A DNA stretch of 64,000 nt, from contig NZ_JABUXV010000006.1 in the NCBI RefSeq assembly GCF_014897705.1, positions 62,001 through 126,000 on the forward strand. Direction: 5' to 3'. The stretch is from Brachybacterium sp. FME24 (lineage in GTDB: Bacteria > Actinomycetota > Actinomycetes > Actinomycetales > Dermabacteraceae). The notes under the pieces were generated by a model. That model was not told where the DNA came from. It saw only the letters and a program-made list of their open reading frames with translations, and did no database searches. The position numbers and the translations under genes were made by a program. This document shows positions 48,266-57,534 of this stretch, piece after piece; position 1 is the stretch's first letter, and each line of letters opens with the position of its first letter.

Positions 48266-49120
48266 TCAGCGTCCCGCCGCCTCCACGATCGCGGCGACCT
48301 GCTCCGGGCCGAAGTCGTAGACCGGGAGCTCGAGGTCTTCGAAGGTGTCCCCGGCGTTGGCGAACACCGAGGTGACCACTCGGGGTGCCCCGTTGCCGAG
48401 CTCGACGATGCTGGCTCCGGACTGTGCTCGTGACTGTTCGTGATCGCCTGCCGTGACGGGGTCGACCACGTTGGTGATGCCCGGGACCACGTGCACCGGA
48501 ATCCCGGCGATCGCGCCGGTCATCTCGTGGTGGTAGTGGCCCGAGAGCACGATCTGCACGTCCGATCCCTCGAGCACCGCGGCGAGTGCGTCCAGGCCGT
48601 CGAGGTCCAGCCCGCGCAGCAGCGTCGTTGCGCCGACCAGAGGCGGGTGGTGGATGGCGAGCACGGTCCCGGCCGGTGCCGGCTCGGCGAGGATGCCGCG
48701 CAGCCATTCCAGCTGTTCGGGGTCGAGATGTCCGTAGCCGGCACCCGGAACACTCGAGTCGAGCACGACGAGGCGCCCGCCGTCGGCGAGCGTGACGACG
48801 CGGTCCTGGACCGCGGTCCCGCGATCGCCGAGCGAGATCGTCTCGCCATAGACGGCGGAGACATCGTGATTGCCCATCACCACGACCAGCGGCGCCTCCT
48901 TCGAGGCCGCGAACGGCTCGAGGATCTCGTGCAGCAGGCGGTAGCTTTCGGCGGTGCCGTCCTCGGAGGCATCCCCGGTGTGGATAATCGCGTCGAGACC
49001 GGTGACCGCGTCCAGCCGCGCGAGCAGTCCGCGCAACGCGGCGGTGGTGTCGATGCGGTCGTAGTGCCGGGCCGACGGGTCACCGTAGAGATGGGTGTCG
49101 CTGAGGTGGAGGATGCGCAT
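48266..49120 (-). CDS. Metallophosphoesterase (CpdA-like phosphodiesterase)
   Basis: A 284-residue calcineurin-like phosphoesterase. The dimetal motifs are ordered as usual: LHLSDTHLYGD, IHTGDASEDG, VVMGNHDV, AIHHPP and LSGHYHHEM. Family members of this length include CpdA-type cyclic nucleotide phosphodiesterases, but the substrate here is not proven. The ATG at 49120 follows a TACCGT box (49127-49132, reverse strand) by 6 bases; the 77 in-frame residues upstream are Arg/Ser-rich shadow coding of the neighbour's 3' end. Confidence 0.87.
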   Translation of the reverse strand: MRILHLSDTHLYGDPSARHYDRIDTTAALRGLLARLDAVTGLDAIIHTGDASEDGTAESYRLLHEILEPFAASKEAPLVVVMGNHDVSAVYGETISLGDRGTAVQDRVVTLADGGRLVVLDSSVPGAGYGHLDPEQLEWLRGILAEPAPAGTVLAIHHPPLVGATTLLRGLDLDGLDALAAVLEGSDVQIVLSGHYHHEMTGAIAGIPVHVVPGITNVVDPVTAGDHEQSRAQSGASIVELGNGAPRVVTSVFANAGDTFEDLELPVYDFGPEQVAAIVEAAGR

Positions 49121-49199
49121 GGGGTCACGGTAACCACTGCAGGTAACGTGCAGGTGGCGTACAGATCTCCGGGCAGTTCCGGGCGCAGCCACGGCGTCG

Positions 49200-50315
49200 C
49201 TACCCCAGGGCGCCCACCCATTCGGTCTCCCCGTCGTCGAACACCTGGTGCTTCCAGATCGGGAGGCGCTGCTTGACCGTGTCGACGAGGTCGTCGCAGG
49301 CCACGAACGCCTGCTTCCGATGGGGTGCGGCCACCGCGCAGGTGAGCGCACTGTCCCCGATCTCGAGGTCGCCGTACCGGTGGGCGAGGGCCACCAGGGT
49401 GTCCGGGTAGCGCTCGGCGATCTCGCGGGCGACCTCGCCGATCACGTCCCCGGCGCCGGGGTGCGCGGAGTACGCGAGGCGCTCGACGCCGCGACCGCCG
49501 TCGTGGTCCCGGACCACGCCGTCGAAGGTGACGATCGCGCCGCAGCGAGGGTCGGTCACCGCGTCGACCATCCGCGCGACCGTCACCTCGCCCTCGCACA
49601 CCTCGGCGAGGCGCACGCGGTCGATGCCCTGCCCCATCTCAGGGTCCTCGGGGATCTGCAGCTGGGCGCCACCGGCCCCGAAGGGGGTCGCTCCCCGCGC
49701 GGGGTCCTCGCCGGCGTTGTGAGCGGAGACTGTCCCGTCGGCGCGTCCAGCCTGCTGACCGCCGTCGAACTCGTGCCCGCCGCCGTCTCGCTGGTCCAGC
49801 AGGTGGTCCAGGATCGGGTCGAGCACGGCGATCCCGTCGCGGACTCCCCCGCGCGAACCGGGCAGATTCACCACGAAACTGTTGCCTGCCATCCCCGCGA
49901 GCCCTCGACTGAGCAGAGACGTCGGGGACTTCTGGGCGCCGAGACGGCGCACCGCCTCGAGCACGCCGGGCATCTCCCGGGTCAGGAGCGGGGCAGTCTG
50001 TTCCGGGGTGACGTCGGTGGGGCTGATCCCCGTGCCGCCGGAGGTGAGGACGACGTCGATCCCTGCCTCGACCGCGGCGCGCAGGGCCGCGCCGACCTCG
50101 GGCCCGTCGGCCACCACGACCTTGTCGACACCCTCCAGGCCCCGGCTGCGCAGCCAGTCCACCAGCAGCGGCCCGGTGCGGTCCTCGTAGGTGCCGTCGG
50201 CCGCACGGGTCGAGGCGATGAGGACCCGCGCGCTGCCCTGCAGGTCCGGGCCGACGGTCTGATCCTCGCGCACGGCGCAATCCGCGTCGCTGCGCTGGGC
50301 GGGCATCTCCTTCAT
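49200..50315 (-). CDS. Mog/MoaB-MoaE fusion (molybdopterin adenylyltransferase and synthase large subunit)
   Basis: A 371-residue fusion of two Moco enzymes. Residues ~25-170 are a MoaB/Mog domain (VLIASTRAADGTYEDRTG, then VLTSGGTGISPTDVTPEQT), which adenylates molybdopterin. After a ~45-residue Gly/Asp-rich linker, residues ~225-371 are MoaE (GAIVTFDGVVRDHD, then VAAPHRKQAFVACDDLVD and PIWKHQVFDDG), the catalytic subunit of molybdopterin synthase with the conserved Lys residues. The ATG at 50315 overlaps the moaC stop by 4 bases. Its partner MoaD is encoded at 53432-53695. Confidence 0.88.
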   Translation of the reverse strand: MKEMPAQRSDADCAVREDQTVGPDLQGSARVLIASTRAADGTYEDRTGPLLVDWLRSRGLEGVDKVVVADGPEVGAALRAAVEAGIDVVLTSGGTGISPTDVTPEQTAPLLTREMPGVLEAVRRLGAQKSPTSLLSRGLAGMAGNSFVVNLPGSRGGVRDGIAVLDPILDHLLDQRDGGGHEFDGGQQAGRADGTVSAHNAGEDPARGATPFGAGGAQLQIPEDPEMGQGIDRVRLAEVCEGEVTVARMVDAVTDPRCGAIVTFDGVVRDHDGGRGVERLAYSAHPGAGDVIGEVAREIAERYPDTLVALAHRYGDLEIGDSALTCAVAAPHRKQAFVACDDLVDTVKQRLPIWKHQVFDDGETEWVGALG

Positions 50316-50815
50316 GACGTCCCCTCCTGCTCGCTCTCGCGGGTCCAGTCGCCACTCTTCCCGCCGGATTTCGCCAGCACCACCACGTCTTCGATGACCG
50401 CCAGGTGGTCGACGGCCTTGATCATGTCGTACACGGTCAGCGCCGCGACGGTGGCCGCGGTCAGCGCCTCCATCTCGACGCCGGTGACGCCGGCAGTGCG
50501 CACCCGAGAGGTGATCTCGATCCGGTCCTCCCGGGCGTCGAGGTCGAGCTCGACGCCGGTCAGGGGCAGCGGATGGCACAGCGGGATGAGCTCGCTGGTG
50601 CGTTTGGCGCCCATGATCCCGGCGATGCGGGCGGTCGCGAGCGCCTCTCCCTTGGGCAGATCGCCACGAGCGATGCGGTCGACGACGTCGGGCCGCGTGC
50701 GCAGCACGGCGCGAGCGGTCGCCTCGCGGGAAGTGATGGCCTTGTCGGTCACGTCGACCATGTGGGCGGAGCCGTCGGCCCGCACATGGGACAGGCCACT
50801 GGCGTGGTCGTTCAT
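50312..50815 (-). CDS. moaC: Cyclic pyranopterin monophosphate synthase accessory protein MoaC
   Basis: MoaC works with MoaA to form cyclic pyranopterin monophosphate, the first Moco step. The 167-residue protein contains MVDVTDKAITSREATARA, KGEALATARIAGIMGAKRTSELIPLCHPL and GVEMEALTAATVAALTVYDM, which are the family hallmarks (with the CHPL active-site loop). Stop-start overlaps link it to moeA upstream and the mog-moaE fusion downstream in one leftward operon. Confidence 0.97.
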   Translation of the reverse strand: MNDHASGLSHVRADGSAHMVDVTDKAITSREATARAVLRTRPDVVDRIARGDLPKGEALATARIAGIMGAKRTSELIPLCHPLPLTGVELDLDAREDRIEITSRVRTAGVTGVEMEALTAATVAALTVYDMIKAVDHLAVIEDVVVLAKSGGKSGDWTRESEQEGTS

Positions 50816-52065
50816 GAGTCTCCTCCAGGGATCAGCAGGGTCTCCAGGATGTCGCCGTCGCGCACGGTGTCGACGCCGACGGGGATCGTCACCAGGGCGT
50901 CGGCGGCCGCGAGGCCCCCGATGAGGTGCGAGGACGCTCCGCCCACCAGTCGTACCCTCCCCGACGGCAGCACACGCGCCCGCCGGTACTGCTCGAGGGC
51001 CGACGGAGACGCCTCGGCCGCCTCGAGCTGCAGCGGAAGGCGCAGACGCCTGCGCGGCGGTGCGCCGAGAGCGGGGCGGGCGATGAGCTCACAACTGAGG
51101 AGGGCGGAGACGGGGTTGCCGGGGAAGGCGAGCCACGGCAAGCGGCGGTCCGCGAGGTCGAGGGTGCCGATGCCCTGCGGCCCACCGGGCTGCATCGCCA
51201 CACTCGGGAAGGTCATCGTGACGCCGTCCCCGGCGGCGGCGTGCCGGACCACCTCGAAGGCACCGGCGCTCACGCCTCCGCTAGTGACGATCAGGTCCGC
51301 GTCGTGCGTCGCGACCTGTTCGCGCAAGCTGCCCACGAGCGCGGCCGCGTCATCCGGCACGGCTCCGCGATGGATCACCTCGGCGCCGGCGGCCCTCAGC
51401 GCGGCGGCCAGCCCGGGGCCGTTGGCGTCGAACACGCCCCCGGCGATCGGCGTCGCACCGCGGCTGGCGACCTCGCTGCCGGTGGACAGCACGATCACCC
51501 GCAGCGGCGCCTCGATCTCGACGTCGGCGACGCCGCACGCGGCGAGGTGGGCGATGCGCGCCGGAGTCAGCACCTGGCCTGCCCGCAGGATCGTGTCGCC
51601 GCGGTGCGTATCGGAGCCCCGCCGCCGCAGGAAACGGCCCGGCACGGTCGACTGCGCGGTGAGCGTCACGACGCGCGCCGCGTCGTCCCCCGCACCGAAT
51701 CGGCCGGACTCGCTCTCCTCGACCGGGATCACCAGATCCGCGCCCGCAGGGATCGGGGCGCCGGTCATGATCGGCCGCGCCGTGCCCGCCGCCAGCTCTC
51801 CGGGGAGGTCGCCCGCGGCGATCGTCGGCCCGAGCGGCAGAGTCACCGTGCCGGCGCCCGCGAGATCGACCCCCGCCACCGCGTACCCGTCCATCTGCGA
51901 GTTGTCGTGCCCGGGCACGTCCACGCCCGCCCGCGCCTGCGCGGCCGCAACACGGCCGACGGCGCTCTCGTCCAGCAATGCCACTTCTCCCCGTCGGGCG
52001 AGGGCGAGCAGGGCGGTGGCGTCGGCCACATGGTCGGCCAGGGGGATGCGGTCAGCACCAGCCAT
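50812..52065 (-). CDS. moeA: Molybdopterin molybdenumtransferase MoeA
   Basis: MoeA inserts molybdate into adenylated molybdopterin. The 417-residue protein has NSQMDGYAVAGVD, IMTGAPIPAGADLVIPVEES, VLSTGSEV, VTSGGVSAGAFEVV and WLAFPGNPVSALLSCEL, all canonical. The ATG at 52065 has GGGAGA 8 bases upstream. It starts the leftward moeA-moaC-mogE operon and is divergent from moaA. A second, more divergent MoeA is encoded at 60280-61506. Confidence 0.95.
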   Translation of the reverse strand: MAGADRIPLADHVADATALLALARRGEVALLDESAVGRVAAAQARAGVDVPGHDNSQMDGYAVAGVDLAGAGTVTLPLGPTIAAGDLPGELAAGTARPIMTGAPIPAGADLVIPVEESESGRFGAGDDAARVVTLTAQSTVPGRFLRRRGSDTHRGDTILRAGQVLTPARIAHLAACGVADVEIEAPLRVIVLSTGSEVASRGATPIAGGVFDANGPGLAAALRAAGAEVIHRGAVPDDAAALVGSLREQVATHDADLIVTSGGVSAGAFEVVRHAAAGDGVTMTFPSVAMQPGGPQGIGTLDLADRRLPWLAFPGNPVSALLSCELIARPALGAPPRRRLRLPLQLEAAEASPSALEQYRRARVLPSGRVRLVGGASSHLIGGLAAADALVTIPVGVDTVRDGDILETLLIPGGDS

Positions 52066-52306
52066 CGTCAGGGTCTCCCGTCGTCGCCAGGTGGGCCACT
52101 GTCGTGCGCGACCCCTTTCCAGTATGGCGCGCCTGCTGCTGACTCCCCGGTGCGGCACTCCCGCCCGTCTCGGCCCGCGGCGCACCCTGGACTCCTCGCC
52201 GACCCCCGCCACGACGCCGGGAGCTCCCCGAGGTCCCGGCTCGTGCACATCACGGGGGCCTATCCTGGGTGCAGAACCCGTTCGCCACGCGAGAGGAGGA
52301 CATGCC
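52066..52306. promoter_or_regulatory. Divergent moeA/moaA control region
   Basis: 241 bases between oppositely oriented Moco genes. TATCCT at 52261-52266 is a likely -10 box for moaA, giving a leader of about 33 bases with a GAGAGGAGG ribosome binding site. For moeA a CATACT box (reverse strand, about 52113-52118) is possible. No Moco riboswitch-like fold is recognised by eye. Confidence 0.5.
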
Positions 52307-53407
52307 ATGAGTTCCCGCCGCATCGGCCTGGGCATCCCCAAGCTGCGCACGACGGACGAGACCACCTCTGCTCTGCCCGACACCTCGGACCGCCCGGCGA
52401 CGCCTGCCTTGGCGGACCGCTTCGGTCGCGAGGCGACGGATCTGCGCCTCTCCCTCACCGACTTCTGCAATCTGCGCTGCACGTACTGCATGCCGGCCTC
52501 CGGCCTCACCTTCTTGAAGAAGGACCAGATGCTCTCGGTGGACGAGGTGGTGCGCCTGGTGCAGATCGGCGTGGAACGCCTGGGCATCGAGCAGGTGCGC
52601 TTCACCGGTGGGGAGCCGCTGACCCGGCCCGATCTCGAGGAGATCATCGCCGGCGTCGCCGCTCTGACCCCGCGCCCCGACATCTCCCTGACCACGAACG
52701 CGATCGGCCTGGACCACCGCGCCGCCCGCCTGCGGGAAGCCGGCCTGGATCGGATCAACGTCTCCCTGGATTCCGTGGTCTCCGAGACCTTCGAGCGGCT
52801 CAGCCGCCGCCCCCTGCTGCACCGGGTACTGGCCGGTGTCGACGGCGCCCGCGCGGCGGGTCTGGACCCGATCAAGGTCAACGCGGTACTGCTGCCCGGC
52901 GTCAACGATCACGAGCTGCCGGACCTGCTGGACTGGTGCCTCACCCGCGACCTGCAGCTGCGCGTCATCGAGCAGATGCCGCTGGATGCGGACCACATCT
53001 GGGACCGCGCCTCGATGATCTCGGCTGCCGATGTCCACGCGATGCTCGCCCCGCGCTACGCGCTCACCCTGGTCGCCGAGGCCCGCGACGGCGCCCCCGC
53101 GGAGCTGTTCGAGGTGGCCGACCCCGTCAGCGGCCTGCATCGCGGACGGGTCGGGATCATCGCCTCCGTGACCCGGCCCTTCTGCGCCGACTGCCGACGC
53201 ACCCGGCTCACCGCCGAGGGCCGGGTGCGCACCTGCCTGTTCTCCCGTGAGGAGACGGATCTGCGCGGCGCGCTGCGCTCCGGGGCCGACGACGAGGCGA
53301 TCGCGCAGATCTGGCGCGCCGCGCAGTGGGGGAAGAAGGCCGGGCACGGCATGGATCGTGCCGACTTCGTCCAACCCGAGCGCCCCATGAGCGCCATCGG
53401 CGGATGA
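52307..53407 (+). CDS. moaA: GTP 3',8-cyclase MoaA
   Basis: MoaA is a radical-SAM enzyme that cyclises GTP at the start of Moco synthesis. The 366-residue protein has the SAM cluster Cys54-x3-Cys58-x2-Cys61 (DFCNLRCTYCMP), the FTGGEPL SAM-binding segment, and the C-terminal second cluster CADCRRTRLTAEGRVRTC (C-x2-C-x13-C). A ~40-residue N-terminal extension precedes the core. The ATG at 52307 has GAGAGGAGG upstream; an overlapping ATG at 52302 meets a stop at once. Followed by moaD. Confidence 0.97.
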   Translation: MSSRRIGLGIPKLRTTDETTSALPDTSDRPATPALADRFGREATDLRLSLTDFCNLRCTYCMPASGLTFLKKDQMLSVDEVVRLVQIGVERLGIEQVRFTGGEPLTRPDLEEIIAGVAALTPRPDISLTTNAIGLDHRAARLREAGLDRINVSLDSVVSETFERLSRRPLLHRVLAGVDGARAAGLDPIKVNAVLLPGVNDHELPDLLDWCLTRDLQLRVIEQMPLDADHIWDRASMISAADVHAMLAPRYALTLVAEARDGAPAELFEVADPVSGLHRGRVGIIASVTRPFCADCRRTRLTAEGRVRTCLFSREETDLRGALRSGADDEAIAQIWRAAQWGKKAGHGMDRADFVQPERPMSAIGG

Positions 53408-53431
53408 GACAGAAAGACTGAGAAAGACGAC

Positions 53432-53695
53432 ATGACCACCATCGACAGGGTTCCCACGATCACGGTGCGGCTGTTCGCCGGTGCCGCCGCCGAGTACGGG
53501 GCCGAGACCGCTACCGCCCAGGGGGCGATGCTGCAGGACGCGCTCGAGGACCTGCTGCGCACCGCACCCCCGGAGGCCGCGCGAGTGATCGGCCGCTCCA
53601 GCTTCCTGGTGAACGCCGTGGCCTGCACTGATCTCACGCGCACGCTCACCGAGGGCGACAGCCTTGACGTGCTGCCGCCCTTCGCCGGCGGGTGA
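53432..53695 (+). CDS. moaD: Molybdopterin synthase sulfur carrier subunit MoaD
   Basis: An 87-residue ubiquitin-like protein: ITVRLFAGAAAEYGAETATA at the start, SFLVNAVACTDLTRTL, and the C-terminal DSLDVLPPFAGG whose Gly-Gly is thiocarboxylated and serves as sulfur donor to the MoaE domain. It lies 24 bases after moaA, likely the same transcript. No MoeB/MoeZ activating enzyme is in this window. Confidence 0.95.
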   Translation: MTTIDRVPTITVRLFAGAAAEYGAETATAQGAMLQDALEDLLRTAPPEAARVIGRSSFLVNAVACTDLTRTLTEGDSLDVLPPFAGG

Positions 53696-53700
53696 AGAGA

Positions 53701-53734
53701 GCGGGGCCCCGAGCGTCTCCGCTCGGGGCCCCGC
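53701..53734. terminator. Bidirectional terminator between moaD and oppA
   Basis: Perfect 15-bp arms at 53701-53715 and 53720-53734 around TCTC. Placed between two convergent gene ends, it probably terminates both. Confidence 0.85.
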
Positions 53735-53749
53735 CGTCCTCCAGGTCGG

Positions 53750-55480
53750 TCAGCCCTCGAGCTTGTCCGAACCTGCCACGTAGCCGATGGTCGTCCAGTC
53801 GGGCCGCTGGAAGCCCCAGGCGCCGAAGTTCGCGAGGTCGTCGACCGTCACGAAGAAGTCGTAGGACTGCCACAGCGGAATGACGCCCGCGAGCTGCCAC
53901 AGGTTCGCATCGAGCTGGTTGATCAGCTCGAGGCGCGCAGCGGGATCGGTCTCCACGGCGGCCTGGTCGATGAGATCGTCGGTCTCGGAGTCACCGATCT
54001 TGCCGAAGTTCTGCTCCCCCTCGGTCTTCCAGATGGCGTCGCTGGAGGAGAGGAACGGGTTGCCGACCCAGCCGAACAGGGTCAGGTCGAACTCGCCGGG
54101 GATCACGTACTTGGCGAAGAGGTCCGTCGGCGGCACCTTCTGCACCTTCATGGTGATGCCGATTGCGGCGAGCTGCTCCTTCACCACCGGGACGACGGCC
54201 TCATTGGTCTTCGACCCGTCGTTGTACACGTAGGTGATCTCGAGGGGGGCGCCATCCTTCGTGGCCAGGTCGCCCTCCATGGTGTACCCGGCCTCCTCCA
54301 GAAGCGCCTTGGCAGCCTCCTGGTCGGGGGTGCCGAGATCACCGGCGTTGTCCTGGTAACCCTCCTGGTTCGTCATCAGGACATGGTTGTTCAGGGGCTC
54401 GGTATTCTCCGGGTACGGCATCGTCGCGTTGACCGAGAGGAAGACCTCCTCACGATCGATCGCGAGGAAGACCGCCTGGCGCACGGACTGGTCCGCGAGC
54501 GGACGGCCCTCGGCGCCGTTGAGCGTGATGTGCGACCAGTTCGGGCCGGCCGCCTTCCGGAGCGTGACCCCGCTGCCGATCATCGGCTCCACCACGGAGT
54601 ACGTCGCCGGGACGGTGGTCTCGATGACGTCGAGCTGGCCGTTCTGGAAGCTCGTCGCGGTCGCGGTCGGATCCTCGATGGTGGTGAAGAGAACCTGCTC
54701 TAGGAGGGCCTTGTCGCCCCACCAGTTCTCATCCGGCTCGAGCAGCACGGTCTTGTTCGAGGCGTCGATCTTGCCGATCTTGTACGGGCCGGCAGTCACG
54801 AGGGGCTCCGCGAGCCACCCGGTGTTGAAGGCCTCGGCCGATTCCACGAGGGAATCCGGAGCGATGGCCGCGAGCCCGATCCAGTCGGCGTACTTCTCCT
54901 TGAAGGTGATGACGGCGATGAGGTCGCTATCGCCCTGCTCCACCTTCTCGACCTTGTCATAGCCCTCGGAGGACGAGACGCCGTACTCCTCCTTGGTGCC
55001 GTCCATCGTGGTGAAGACGTTCTCGATGGACGTGAAGTCGATCGGGGTGCCGTCGGACCACGTCATGCCCTCGTTGAGCTCGATCTCCATGACCTGCGGG
55101 TCCTCGGAGGTGAGCTCGATGCGCTTGGCGTAGTGCTGGTTCGGGGTGACCTCACCGGTGGCATTCGAGTACCACAGCTCGAGCGGGAAGATAGCCCGCA
55201 GCATCTCGCTGGTGTTCGCCTCGTTGCCATCCGAGTGCAGCGGATTCCAGTTCGCTGGGAACGCATTGTTCGCCAGACGCAGCACGCCGCCTTCGCCGAG
55301 CTCGTCACGCTCCATCGCATTGACGTCGTTCTCATCGACGGCGATCTGCTCCCCACCGTCACCGCCACCATCTGACCCGCCGGACCCCCCGGTCCCCGGA
55401 TCCTGGCTGCACGCAGCCAGCGTCGCCATCGAGACGGACAGAGCCGTCGCCCCCAGCATCGAACGCCGCGTCAAACGCAT
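53750..55480 (-). CDS. ABC transporter substrate-binding lipoprotein, peptide/nickel type
   Basis: A 576-residue family 5 solute-binding protein. A signal with RRSML (residues 5-9) and lipobox LAAC (Cys24) is followed by a Gly/Ser/Asp-rich linker, so it is a membrane-anchored lipoprotein, possibly Tat-exported. The mature part has GVLRLANNAFPANWNPLHSD and the usual two-lobe layout of oligopeptide-binding proteins. Start ATG at 55480 with AAGGAG 6 bases upstream. It follows the permease and ATPase genes after a 273-base gap and probably has its own promoter (TAGACT at 55596-55601, reverse strand). Confidence 0.92.
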   Translation of the reverse strand: MRLTRRSMLGATALSVSMATLAACSQDPGTGGSGGSDGGGDGGEQIAVDENDVNAMERDELGEGGVLRLANNAFPANWNPLHSDGNEANTSEMLRAIFPLELWYSNATGEVTPNQHYAKRIELTSEDPQVMEIELNEGMTWSDGTPIDFTSIENVFTTMDGTKEEYGVSSSEGYDKVEKVEQGDSDLIAVITFKEKYADWIGLAAIAPDSLVESAEAFNTGWLAEPLVTAGPYKIGKIDASNKTVLLEPDENWWGDKALLEQVLFTTIEDPTATATSFQNGQLDVIETTVPATYSVVEPMIGSGVTLRKAAGPNWSHITLNGAEGRPLADQSVRQAVFLAIDREEVFLSVNATMPYPENTEPLNNHVLMTNQEGYQDNAGDLGTPDQEAAKALLEEAGYTMEGDLATKDGAPLEITYVYNDGSKTNEAVVPVVKEQLAAIGITMKVQKVPPTDLFAKYVIPGEFDLTLFGWVGNPFLSSSDAIWKTEGEQNFGKIGDSETDDLIDQAAVETDPAARLELINQLDANLWQLAGVIPLWQSYDFFVTVDDLANFGAWGFQRPDWTTIGYVAGSDKLEG

Positions 55481-55753
55481 GTGCTACTCCTTCGTTCGCG
55501 GGCGCCGAGATCTTCGTGCCCGCTCGAGTTCTATGACCTGCAAGTCAGATGGAACAACGACCACCGTGGTCGCATCGCCCGCCTGCGGTTCCGACAGTCT
55601 AGGCACCGGTGCGATCCACAACACACTCCTTCGAGGCGCTGTTACCGGTTCGCAACACAACGTTTTACGCAGGGCGCGTTCGCATTTCCCGACCGGCATG
55701 ACGACAGCGCGGCGCCGCCGACCGAGGCGCCCGCTCCTCCTGGTCACCGCTGG
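55481..55753. promoter_or_regulatory. Intergenic region upstream of the substrate-binding gene
   Basis: 273 bases without a gene. TAGACT (55596-55601, reverse strand) is a plausible -10 box, but the -35 is weak. Separate expression would let the binding protein be made in excess over the membrane components, as is usual. Confidence 0.45.
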
Positions 55754-57523
55754 TCAGGAAGCCGTACCGGCGCCAGCGGCAGCTCCCCCCACTCCCTTGA
55801 AAGCGGAACGATCGATGACGTCCCGACGCCGTTGGCGCGCGATCTCCGGATCCGGAATAGGAACGGCCGAGAGAAGTTCTCGGCTGTATTCATGCTGTGG
55901 ATCGGAAAAGACATCCTCGGTATCGCCCAGTTCGACGATCTTCCCTTTTCGCATCACCGCGATGCGATCAGAGATGTGCCGGACCACCGAGAGATCATGG
56001 GACACGAACAGGAAGCTCACGCCCAGACGGACCTTGAGATCCGCGAGCATGGCCAGCACTCCCGCCTGGACCGTGACGTCCAGAGCGGAGGTCGGCTCGT
56101 CGAGCACGATCAGCTTGGGGTCGCAGGCCAGGGCCCGCGCCACGCCGACCCGCTGGCGCTGACCACCGGAGAACTCTGTCGGGAAGCGTGCCGCGTGCTC
56201 CGGGAGGAGGCCCACCGTCTTGAGCAGCCATTCGACACGCTCATCCATGCGTTCCTTCGTGTACCCCTGGACGCGCATCGGCTCCTTGAGGATGTCGGCG
56301 ATCGGCATCCGCGGATCCAGCGCCGCCATCGGGTCCTGGAACACGATCGTGACGTCCGAGCGCAGGGCCGCCCGCTCCTTACGGGTCAGGTCCTGCACCT
56401 CCGTGCCGTTGACGCGGATGGCGCCCTGCTGCGGGGCGCGCAGCTGCATGATCTCCATCAGCGTGGTGGTCTTGCCGCAGCCGGACTCTCCGACCAGGGC
56501 GAGGCACTCGCCTTCACGGATGTCGAAGGAGATCCCGTCGACCGCCCTCTGCTCGCCGATCTTCCGGCGCACGAGAGCACCCTTGGTGATCGGGTAGATC
56601 CGGTGGAGGTCCTCGACCTCGAGCACTGTGGGGCGCTGCTCGCGCGGCGTGCTCACCGTGGAGCCGGCGGCGGGGTCGGCGACATGACGCAGCGCGGAGC
56701 CGGCGATACTCTTGGACCCTTCCGACTCGGCGAGATCCACCCGGGGGACGGCGGCGAGGAGGCTGCGCGTGTACTCCTCGCGGGGCCGGTAGAAGATTTC
56801 GTCGACTCCCCCGGTCTCGACCATCTGGGAGTCCTTCATGACCAGGACCCTGTCCGCGAAGCCGGCGACGACACCCATGTCGTGGGTGATGAGCACGGTC
56901 GCCGCACCCAGCATCTCCTGAGCGGATTTCAGGAGATCCATGACCTGCGCCTGGATCGTCACATCGAGCGCAGTCGTCGGCTCGTCGGCGATGATCATCT
57001 CGGGCTCGTTGGCGATCGCCATGGCGATCATCGCGCGCTGACGCATCCCGCCCGAATACTCGTGGGGATACTGGGTCGCTCGACGGGCCGGCTCGGGGAT
57101 CCCCACGGCCTCGAGCAGCTCGATCGCTCGCCGGTCCGCCCGGGACACCGACACCTCCGGGTGGTGGATGCGGACGACCTCGGCGATCTGCTTCCCCACC
57201 TGGAAGACAGGGGTCAGGGCGGACAGGGGGTCCTGGAACACCATGGAGATGGTGTTGCCCCGCAGCGTCGAGAGCTGGCCGTCATCCATGGTGAAGAGCT
57301 TCCGGCCGAGCAGTTCGATCTCGCCGCTCACGGTGGCGTTGCGCGGGAGCAGCCCCATCACGGCGAGGGAGCTCACGGACTTCCCGGACCCGGACTCCCC
57401 CACGATGGCGAGGGCTTCGCCCTTGTGCACCTCGTAGCTGAGGTTCGAGACGGCATGGACGGTGCCGTACTCGGAGGGGAAGGAGACGCTCAGGTCCCGG
57501 ACGGACAGGATCGGTTCAGACAT
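55754..57523 (-). CDS. Fused ABC transporter ATPase (DppD-DppF type)
   Basis: A 589-residue protein with two ABC ATPase domains. The first has Walker A GESGSGKS, signature YSGGMRQRAMIAMA and Walker B MIIADEPTTALD; the second has GESGCGKTT, FSGGQRQRVGVARALA and LIVLDEPTSALD. Both switch His residues (LITHDMG, FVSHDLS) are present, so both sites look active. A ~45-residue linker joins the halves. It energises the OppB/OppC-type permeases encoded directly upstream. Confidence 0.95.
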   Translation of the reverse strand: MSEPILSVRDLSVSFPSEYGTVHAVSNLSYEVHKGEALAIVGESGSGKSVSSLAVMGLLPRNATVSGEIELLGRKLFTMDDGQLSTLRGNTISMVFQDPLSALTPVFQVGKQIAEVVRIHHPEVSVSRADRRAIELLEAVGIPEPARRATQYPHEYSGGMRQRAMIAMAIANEPEMIIADEPTTALDVTIQAQVMDLLKSAQEMLGAATVLITHDMGVVAGFADRVLVMKDSQMVETGGVDEIFYRPREEYTRSLLAAVPRVDLAESEGSKSIAGSALRHVADPAAGSTVSTPREQRPTVLEVEDLHRIYPITKGALVRRKIGEQRAVDGISFDIREGECLALVGESGCGKTTTLMEIMQLRAPQQGAIRVNGTEVQDLTRKERAALRSDVTIVFQDPMAALDPRMPIADILKEPMRVQGYTKERMDERVEWLLKTVGLLPEHAARFPTEFSGGQRQRVGVARALACDPKLIVLDEPTSALDVTVQAGVLAMLADLKVRLGVSFLFVSHDLSVVRHISDRIAVMRKGKIVELGDTEDVFSDPQHEYSRELLSAVPIPDPEIARQRRRDVIDRSAFKGVGGAAAGAGTAS

Positions 57524-57534
57524 AGCAGTTCCCC

